Source of the DNA: Talpa occidentalis
Lineage: Eukaryota; Chordata; Mammalia; Eulipotyphla; Talpidae
Direction of reading: 5' to 3'
Assembly: GCF_014898055.3 (NCBI RefSeq)
Contig: NW_023601322.1
Coordinates: 75,358,740 to 75,422,739 of the forward strand
DNA: 64,000 nt
This document shows, in pieces, positions 56,086 to 64,000 of this stretch (position 1 is its first letter; each line of letters opens with the position of its first letter). A program made the position numbers and the translations under genes. The notes under the pieces are model-generated. The model did no database searches, was not told the origin of the DNA, and saw only the letters and a list, made by a program, of their open reading frames with translations.

Positions 56086-56360
56086 TTTTTTTTTTTTTTT
56101 TAAAGATTTATTTATTCATACAAGAGCTGGGGTACAGGCCAGAGGTATGGGGGGTGAGAGGATTCACCAGAGACTTAGCAGGGAACAGAACAGGCAGATC
56201 ACCAAAGTACACTGCTGAGGGGAGCAGCAGGTGAGTCAAGAGAGGTCTGCTGCGCCATGTGGGTTGCTCCCTGGATGGCTGGTGATCGAACTCGTGTTGC
56301 AGTGGCTGCGGGCTTGCTTCAGAGATTGCATCTTAACCCCTTGTGCTACCAGGGAGGCCC
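56086..56360 (-). mobile_element. tRNA-headed SINE, minus
   Basis: T-run plus AAAGATTTATTTATTCATAC to GTGCTACCAGGGAGGCCC. Confidence 0.9.
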
Positions 56361-58074
56361 CTATTCTTCTTTATTAATGTGGACTTTGATTATCTGGGTC
56401 CTATGCATTTCCAAACATAGTGTAGAGAAAGCAGGAAACATCACCTCATTTGCATAGAACACCAAACACTGGGTGGCCACTGCACAGACCAGAATTGAAA
56501 TTGCTAGCTTTTGTGCCTCCCTATATTTTCTGTGCAACCATCTAATAAACCCACTAGTGCTGCGATTGAGAAATTCAAAAGTCGGAATTGAAGGAGAGAA
56601 ATGCAAGTGAAAGATCCACTACCTTCAAAAGAAAACAACTGAGGAGCAAGTGCATGGATGACAATGAGGAGTGAGTTACCAACATACACTTTCATTCCAC
56701 CAGCAACATCTTCTTATTCTTTTAGCCACTTAACTTTGTTAGATACTAAGAAGTTGGATCAAGTTTAAATGTTTAGGCTGCCCTTTTACACACAAAAGCA
56801 TCGAGAACTACCAACAAGGAAGGCCTTGCTGACACTTCCCATCTGCCTCTGGCTGACAGGGAAGGAAAAGAAGTTGCAAGTTGGTGAAGAAAGAAACTGG
56901 GTGGAACAGCAGTGAAATTTAGAGTGAAAAGCAAGTTGGCCCAAGGTGTCCTGAGGGCTGTAAAATGCAATTTAATCACAGCATCCTTATCTCTCGTTCC
57001 CTTTTTCTTTCTGCCTTTTCCATCTCTTAATCCACTCTCTTTTAAACCTGTTATGAGCTGCCTAGAATAAAAAATGATTATGTAACATACAATAGTTTCT
57101 CAATGTTATTACCCAACAGTTACCTGTAATACCACTGTGAACTTTTCTCCTGAGTTAGGTAGACATTTATATCCATCTGCTAATGAGCATCTCCGTGGTC
57201 TCCTAGTTAACACGGAACTCCCTGTCTTTCCCCCCGTATCTGTTTCTGGGTTGCCCTTCTTGAGGGATGACACATCCATACATTATTTACTAAGCAAGGC
57301 ACATTTAAATTCTATCCTATGACCTGCAGTTCCTCTAATAAAACAATAATGTAAAATGTCCTTAAGCATTTAAATAAATCTTTACTGCTATTCAAAATAA
57401 TGCAGAAGCTCGTTGGTTTTTTAAAAAAATATATCAATACATAATAAGCTATTAAAAATGGCCTAGACCACTCCAGCTGCTAGAAGTCATTTTAAACTTA
57501 ATGAGCTTTTCATCTTGTATTTATAGACACAAATAAGATGCCCGTGGCTATTTCCTAAATTATCAATTTTTAGATAACATAAACTGTCTTCCTAATAAAG
57601 TTTTTTTGCATCACTTCAACCTTCAAACTCCCTTTCACTATCATCCATCATTGCTAGGTATTTTTGGTTAATATTCAATCTTTATGTCATATAATTGCCA
57701 CTGTTAAATCAAGTAATGTATTAGAATTAGCTATCCTTTCTTGAATAATCTTTTGTTTTCTCTGAAGTCAGTAACTGCTGACTATTTGTTTAGTTTTTCT
57801 GTATACCTATGAGAATTGTAAAACACTATAATTACATGTGTAAAAGACTTGTAATTTCCAAATACCTGAACAAACATGTAGATACAAAATTTCTTTGTTG
57901 GTTTTTTTCCCCTCAGAACTACTAGCCTCTCACTTCAGCCTTAAGGAGCTACTCTCTAGGTGTTCCCCAAATTCCTTCCTGGGCTGACACTGTAAGAATG
58001 TATCCTCTTCTTTCACCTTCCTCAGTTTACTTAGTAAACTCACATATTTCAGTAGCTTCCAAAGAAAGGGCATA
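56361..58074. other. Intronic sequence, no feature seen
   Basis: Several short frames and no repeat or gene that I can support. Confidence 0.4.
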
Positions 58075-58085
58075 AGGAAGGAAGG

Positions 58086-58373
58086 TGGTTTTTTTTTTTA
58101 ATTTTTTAAAAATTTTTTTAAGATTTTATTTTATTTTATTTATACAAGCACTGGGTACAGTCAGAAGCACGGAAGGGTGAGAGAATTCACCAGAGCGGTG
58201 AACAGAACAGGCAGACTGACAAAGTACACTGCTGAGGGGAGCAGTGGGCGGCAGGAGAAGTCTGTGCGCCATGTGGGACCCTCGCCCTGTGGCCGGGGAT
58301 TGAACTGGCGCTGCAGAGGCTGCGGACAGCTTTGCAGCCCAGCGCTCAACCGCTGCGCCACCAGGGGAGGCCC
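58086..58373 (-). mobile_element. tRNA-headed SINE, minus, 11-bp TSD
   Basis: AGGAAGGAAGG at 58075-58085 and 58374-58384, with the reverse body ending CACCAGGGGAGGCCC. Confidence 0.92.
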
Positions 58374-58384
58374 AGGAAGGAAGG

Positions 58385-59079
58385 CTTTTAATTCCTTGCT
58401 TTTGACATCTGATCATGCCTTTGGTTACTAAAGAATACCAAGCAAAAGATCTTTCCCTAAGGATCTTAAGGGGCTTGTTTCACTCTCTACCTTCAACTAG
58501 TTGCTGAGAAGTCTGGTGACATTCTTATTTCCTTTCCATTGTAGACTACGTAATTCTCCCTTCTCTGGAAGGTCTGAAGATTTTCTCTTTCCACCTGGAT
58601 TGCTCAAACTTCAGAAATATAAATTTGTTTGCACCTTTTCCATTCATTGTGCTGCAGACTGGATGAACTCTTTAAAACTGGAGATTAGTGTCCTTTATTC
58701 AGAGAAGTATTAGACCTACAGCATAGGGCTGTCTTGAGACTTAACTACTAACGGTTGGCACACAGTGATGATGATGGTTATTACCAATATGCTCACCATT
58801 GGTTCTTGCTGTCAAGATGTTCTTCAAAGGTTCAACTTCCTTTTTCATACTTTTTTGATTTTCAGAGTTTTTTCAATAGTACACGCCCTTTAATAGTTAT
58901 CTCTAAGTGGGAAGCTTCTCAGTAGTTTCTTTGAAATTATGGTATTTTCATTTATATTTGAACTAATTTTTTACAGAAGAATTGCTAAAACAAAAAAATT
59001 TTCATGTATCAACTATGAACATAATATCCGTATTTTACCTAATTCTTGTGTGGCAATTTAGTTAAGCACTGAATTTCTG
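58385..59079. other. Intronic sequence, no feature seen
   Basis: Nothing recognised. It may include diverged L1 continuing from the next element. Confidence 0.4.
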
Positions 59080-59650
59080 GTTGATAGCTATATTTCTTCA
59101 GTCCTTTAGAGATGTTATTCTCACCTGGATTATTGATGAGAAGTCAATTGTTAATCTAACTTGTGGTCCTTTGAACATAAACTTGTTTTTTCTCTATAGA
59201 TGCTTTGAAGATTACCTTTGCATTTAGCTTTAATTTCACAGAAATCTGGTTTAGATTTATTTCTATTTATTTAGGATATTTTTGTTTGAGTCTACTCAGC
59301 TATTTATCTTTTGCCATTAATTTCCCCACCAACTACTGAGACAGATTTCAATAATCACAACCTTTATCTTAATAAATCCTCCTTGGTTCTTTTACAAATT
59401 CACCTACTTCAACTTCTGATCTTTTATTTAGACATTTAAAGGAGCCATAACAGTGTTTTTCAGATTACTCTGTTAAATTTCTAGTCTTCTAACTAGCTGC
59501 CTGCTAACTCTCCTTCATGTTGAACTGTTTTCTTGGAATTACCTTATTATGAATTCATTTTTATTACAGGGTTATTTTTCTCCTGCATTTGCTACTGCTT
59601 AAATACCTACAATGTGAAGTTCAATTCAGGTATAAGTTTCAGTTCACTTG
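59080..59650 (-). repeat. Old L1 internal fragment, reverse
   Basis: TTCTTCAGTCCTTTAGAGATG, TTGATGAGAAGTCAATTG and TATAGATGCTTTGAAGATTA follow an antisense L1 internal region seen in old families. Confidence 0.5.
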
Positions 59651-59724
59651 CTTGGCCTGGGATTCTTATACCACATGGACAGAACACATCATATCATATG
59701 AACATGTAGGTGCATGTTTGCAAA

Positions 59725-59975
59725 GCCAGTATGGGATAGTGGTTTAAAACAGACTATGAACACAGACAAAGTCTGAATACTGGAATCCTCTATTCATTAT
59801 TTGTATGATTCTGGAAAGGTCACAACCTCTTTTAGTCTCAAGAGTTTGTGGTTCTATTAATGGAGATTTTGGTAAAGCTTTATGTTAGGATTAAATAAGA
59901 AAATTGAAATTGTCTAAAATAGAGACTGGCAAATAGTAATAAGCTAAAATAAATAAATGTGCCATTGTTACTACA
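59725..59975 (+). repeat. MIR element
   Basis: It keeps the MIR order: ATAGTGGTTTAAAACAGACT, TGTATGATTCTGGAAAGGTC, GTTAGGATTAAATAAGA and a GACTGGCAAATAGTAATAAG end. Confidence 0.7.
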
Positions 59976-60299
59976 TTTCTATCATCATCATCACTGTATC
60001 TTTTTTTTGCTTGTTTTCCTGTAACCCAGCAGAAACCTAAGCCAAAATAAGGTCTCTTAATGTTTACCTAAGCAGGTGGACAAAAATTTTCCTAGTCAAG
60101 TCTCCCGAACTAGAGTAGCACACACAAAAAATGCATAAGCCTGTTTCTTACTATATTTAAAAGGGAAAGTAAAGGCAGGGTCAACAAGATACAGCAAAAA
60201 CAAAACAAAAAACAACAACCTTATTTAAATTACATTAATTCATTTGACCGTAATTTGACCGCACATTTTCCTCAAAAACAAATTTAAATTAAACATAAT

Positions 60300-60845
60300 T
60301 TATGTAGTTTAAGTGCTGGAGAGGATGTAGAGAAAAAGGAACCCTCTTATGCTGCTGGTATGAATATGAACTAGTCCAGCCACTATGGAAAGCTGTGTAG
60401 AAGGAAACCTGCACTCCTATATTTTTTGCAGCACTATTTATAACAGCCAAGATATGGAAACAACCCAAATGCCCCAAAATAGATGATTGGATCAGATGTC
60501 AGAAAGATAAACTCATGCCATTCATAGAAACATGGATGGAACTGGAAGGGATTATGGTAAGCAAAATAAGTCAGAGGGAAAAAGATAACGATCAGATGGT
60601 TTCACTTATAGGTGATATATAGAAAAATCAAACAAAGCATCAGATAAAGACAAACCTTGAGAGCTGACCATAAATTTAGGGCATCCATGAGGGGAAGGGG
60701 TAGACAAAAGGGTGGGGAAAAGTAACAAGAGGTGGGGGGAAGAGTATGAGGGAATATGGAGATGGAATATGGGTGCTTTGGTGGTGGGAAAACTATAGTA
60801 ACCACACCTGAAGGGAGAAATCAAATACTGTATAAATTAAATTTT
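60300..60845 (+). repeat. L1 3' end with internal deletions
   Basis: TGCTGGTATGAATATGAACT, then a jump to GCACTCCTATATTTTTTGC, AAACAACCCAAATGCCCC, ATGGAACTGGAAGGGATT and a 3'UTR (GGGTGCTTTGGTGGTGGG) ending TAAATTAAATTTTAAAA. Confidence 0.85.
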
Positions 60846-61038
60846 AAAAATGGAAAAAATATATACAATTTACGTCTATGGCATACAATAAGATTGAAAA
60901 TATAGGAGACTTTTAGTAGATAGCAGAATAAGCAATTCTAACTCAGTTCATGTATCAGTTACTAAAGGTAAAATAAAACAGATTCGCATAGGTTGTTTTT
61001 ATTCACATTTTCTCTTCCAGGTATAAAAGTTCTTGGGG

Positions 61039-61309
61039 GGGGCCTCCCTGGTGGTACAAGGAGTTAAGTTTCAGCACTATGAAGCTATCGGAAGCCACTG
61101 CGGCACAAGTTAGATCCCCAGCCAAAGAGCTGACCCACATAGCACCAGTAGACCTCTCCTGTCTCGCCCTTTGCTCCCCTCAGCAGTGTATTTCAGTCAG
61201 TCTACCTGCTCTGCTGCCCACTGTCTCTGGTGAATCCTCTCATTCCTCACACCTCTGGCCTATACCTAAACTCTTGTATGCATACATAAATAAAAATAAA
61301 TCTTTAAAA
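61039..61309 (+). mobile_element. tRNA-headed SINE, plus, perfect 16-bp TSD
   Basis: ATAAAAGTTCTTGGGG at 61023-61038 and 61310-61325. Head CTCCCTGGTGGTACAAGG, tail TAAATCTTTAAAA. Confidence 0.95.
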
Positions 61310-61677
61310 ATAAAAGTTCTTGGGGATTGGAGGATTAAAGTTAAAAGGGTATGTTTGTTCAATACATAGTTACTGTCTGACCTGGTTGTCAAGTCCACTT
61401 TGCAAATGCAAGGATGAGGGGAAGTCATAAAAAGGCTTCAAAAATGAGGTCTGTGTAACTCACGCTTCCTGGTCAGGGACAGGAATTGTATCAACTTCTT
61501 AGGGGTATGAAAGTCAGCTGAAGACAAACTTCAGTCATTTATCTGAGTGTGGAACAAGGTAAGGTAGAGAATCACAGGCTCTGATATGGTGTTTCAGATT
61601 CATTTCCAAAGAGGAAAAAGATCACTGTAATTTATGCTGGATTCTTGTTTTGTGACGATTACCTTATATTTTATGTT

Positions 61678-61891
61678 CTTTTTTTTTTTTAAGATTTATT
61701 TTATTCATACAAGAGCTGGGGTACAGGCCATAGGCACGGGAGGGTGAGAGGATTCACCAGAGACAGAGCGGGGAGCAGAAGGTGAGACAGGAGAGGTCTG
61801 CTTCGTATCTCCCTGGCTGGCCGGGGATTGAACCACGCTGCAGAGCAGCTCCACAGCGCTGCACTCTACCCACTGCACCACTGGAGAAGCC
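61678..61891 (-). mobile_element. Shortened tRNA-headed SINE, minus
   Basis: Reverse copy from AAGATTTATTTTATTCATAC to CACCACTGGAGAAGCCC. About 50 bp of the body between GGGAGCAGAA and GGTGAGACAGG is missing. Confidence 0.88.
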
Positions 61892-62475
61892 CATTACATT
61901 TAATGTTAACTTTTTTTTTCTCAAAATAAATGCAATATTTTAAATTGCCAATGAATTCTTGGGCTAGAAGAAATTTTCACAAGATCAGTTTACTACAACT
62001 ACATGCTTTTTTATTATGCTCTTTAAAGACCTCTTAGTTATTTTAAACTTCCCCTCAACATTGCCACAAAAATTAGTATCAAATTCTAAGAAATGATGCA
62101 TATTATTAAGTTATGGATTGTCTCAGGTTAAACAAACATCACCTGAAAAGTGTCTAGCACCTGATACATTGTTCTTCAAGTTTAAAATGAGTCAAAAATT
62201 TTGTCGTAAAAGACACTGATAATATCTAGAAAAAAGTCTTTCTTTGAGAATTACACGTGGAGATGGAAGTGACGGGCACACGGAGCTGCATACATCGTAT
62301 TTTACTTATTTTTCATCACTGGTTAAGTTAAAGTTGAACAATGACAACACCTCTGACAAATATATGACCATTTCTAAAAATGATACAACTTACATGTAGC
62401 TTTGGAGGAGTCAAACTTAAAAATAACCTTTTTTTCAACCACTGCTTACATCTGCATATGATTACACATAAGGCT
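61892..62475. other. Intronic sequence, no feature seen
   Basis: AT-rich, no feature supported. Confidence 0.4.
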
Positions 62476-62479
62476 TGTT

Positions 62480-63118
62480 CACTTCTACTGGGAATGTAAA
62501 CAGGTACAGTCTCTATGGAAAACAGTATGGAGATGCCTCAAAAGATCAGTAGAACTAGCACATGATTCCACTTCTGAATACGTGTGCATTCTAAAGAATA
62601 CAAAACGCTAATTTAAATAGATATATACACCCCTATGTTTACTGCAACTTTATTGACAATAGCCAAGATATGGAAACAACCTAAGTATTTAACAACAGAT
62701 GAATGGGTAAAGAAAATGAGATATATCTGCACACACAGAGATACACACACAATGGAAAACTAGTCAGCTATTACAAAAAAAAAATGAAGTTGCCATTTGC
62801 AACAAGTATGGACCTAAGTAAAAAAAATTATTCTAAGTAAAAATAAGTCAAAAGGAGAAAGACAAAGAGCATATGATTTCAACATAGAGAAGTAAACATA
62901 TTTTTAGATACAGAGACCCTATTTGGGATCACCAGAGGGGAAGAAAGGTGTGAGAGGGGTGAAACAGGTAAAGAGGAACAACTACATGGCGATGGACGGA
63001 CCCAAGGTTTCTGGTGGTAGTCCCGATGTAGTATATGCTGATGTTGAATTATAATACTATATACCTGAAACTTCCACAGTGTTTTCAACCAATGCTACCT
63101 CAATAAAAATTTATATTA
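62480..63118 (+). repeat. Old L1 3' end
   Basis: GGGAATGTAAACAGGTACAG, TATTGACAATAGCCAAGATA, GATGAATGGGTAAAGAAAAT and ACTTCCACAGTG-like end with CCTCAATAAAAATTTAT. Diverged copy with no open frame. Confidence 0.8.
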
Positions 63119-63127
63119 AAAATAATC

Positions 63128-63230
63128 GCTCTACCACTTACTAGCTAAGTGGCAATTGTCTATAACCTCTCTGAATCAAAGTTTTCTCTCTTGAGAATGA
63201 CAGCAATTCTGCAGGATTACTATAAGGCAA
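63128..63230 (+). repeat. MIR fragment
   Basis: CTACCACTTACTAGCTAAGTG followed by AACCTCTCTGAATCAAAG is the conserved MIR core. Confidence 0.7.
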
Positions 63231-63231
63231 G

Positions 63232-63462
63232 TTTTCTCTACCACTGACTACTGACCTTTTGAGACAGGTAATTCTTTTGGGGGGGAAGGTGGGAGACTAG
63301 CAGGCTGTGCTGTGCACTCTAGGATATTTAATACTACAGTCTCTATCCAGTGGCTACCAGTAGCACCCCTCCCCACCAGGTGCGACAACCAAAAAACATC
63401 ACTAAGTCACTGTTAATTGCTCCTGGGGAGACTGGGTTCTTCAACTGAGAAACATTGCTGTA
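63232..63462. repeat. Non-autonomous DNA transposon (MER-type)
   Basis: TTTTCTCTACCACTGACTAC at the left, CAGTGGCTACCAGTAGCACC in the middle and TTCAACTGAGAAACATTGCT at the right. The ends are roughly inverted (TTCTC...GAGAA), as expected of a small DNA element. Family name uncertain. Confidence 0.55.
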
Positions 63463-64000
63463 AAAAAAATAATTTTTACAAAAAAGAAGTATAGGAATTC
63501 CCTTTCCTCCAGAGAGTCCCTTTCAGATGGGAAGTCCCTTCAGATTCACTCCCTGAATCAAGCCTCAAATGACATTCTACCAAAAGCAACAATTGGGAGC
63601 ACAAAATTCTATTAATCTCATGTGTACAGAAAAGATGGCTACAAATTCTTGTTTATTCCTCTGGATGATACACATTTATGTGACGCAACCTTAATGACTT
63701 TTCTAATCAACAGAAAGAGGGTTTGGTCATGTTTCAGAATTGAAGGCCATAAAAAGCCTTGTACATTCTGCTTAAAATCTAACTTCTCATGAAAGAGTCC
63801 ATGCAGAAACATAGATTATCTGTCCTGGCTGAGCCCAGTCCTCCAGCTTCATAGCCAGAGCACCAGACAAGAACGAAAGCTGCCTAGGATCATCCAGGAT
63901 GTCCCTTCGACTCCCTGAATACCACTGAATGACCTTTGCTGATGTCACATGTAAGAGAAGACTTGACAACACCTACTGAAATTCCTGAACCTCAAAATTG
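63463..64000. other. Window end, no feature seen
   Basis: A 61-codon minus frame at 63972-63787 has no recognised domain. No exon of CDC42SE2 identified. Confidence 0.4.

Noticed and set aside
1..64000. CRISPR array, operon, tRNA or rRNA gene
   Set aside because: No regularly spaced short repeats or intact RNA genes; the tRNA-like sequences are SINE heads lacking a full cloverleaf.

Overview
The window is vertebrate, and specifically mammalian, nuclear DNA. It is AT-rich and intron-dominated, full of LINE-1 (L1) copies, ancient L2, MIR and MER-type repeats, and at least 29 copies of a tRNA-headed, A/T-tailed SINE of about 270 bp. There is no bacterial-style gene organisation, and nearly all short open frames are chance frames inside repeats. 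The SINE (head near GCAGCGGTTGAGCGC, B-box-like GGTTCGATCC, tail TATAAATAAATAAATCTTTAAAAA) looks to me like a rhinolophoid-bat type family. That taxon guess is inference from memory and should be tested by a repeat-library search.

One protein-coding gene is clear. CDC42SE2 (CDC42 small effector 2, SPEC2) lies on the minus strand. Its complete 84-codon reading frame is split over three coding exons at 44116-44063, 21294-21193 and 18069-17971, with AG acceptors on the two internal exons, GTAAGT donors on the first two, and phase-0 junctions. A 3'UTR of about 2.7 kb follows, to paired AATAAA signals near 15303 and 15247. The 5' leader must continue beyond the right edge or in unrecognised exons to the right, so roughly 44.4-64 kb is read as 5' intron and 1-15.2 kb as downstream intergenic DNA.

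Layout: 1-12.7 kb is intergenic, made of layered L1, two LTR-like stretches and nine SINEs. From 12.3 to 24.9 kb there are no young repeats; this stretch holds the 3'UTR and the last two coding exons. From 24.9 to 44.1 kb is the large coding intron, with SINEs, old and young L1 pieces, a MER5-like element, L2, and an exact 70-bp duplication. From 44.4 to 64 kb lies a 5.8-kb L1 insertion carrying an apparent 430-bp 3' transduction and two nested SINEs, then a processed FABP5 pseudogene and more SINE, L1 and MIR material.

The most unusual observations are these. The L1 at 45.3-51.0 kb has a perfect 16-bp target-site duplication placed after extra non-L1 sequence. The young L1 copies share the same ORF2-disabling lesions although they inserted independently, which suggests a defective lineage mobilised in trans. 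Two SINEs 13 kb apart share a non-canonical 3' tag. No new multi-gene system was found.
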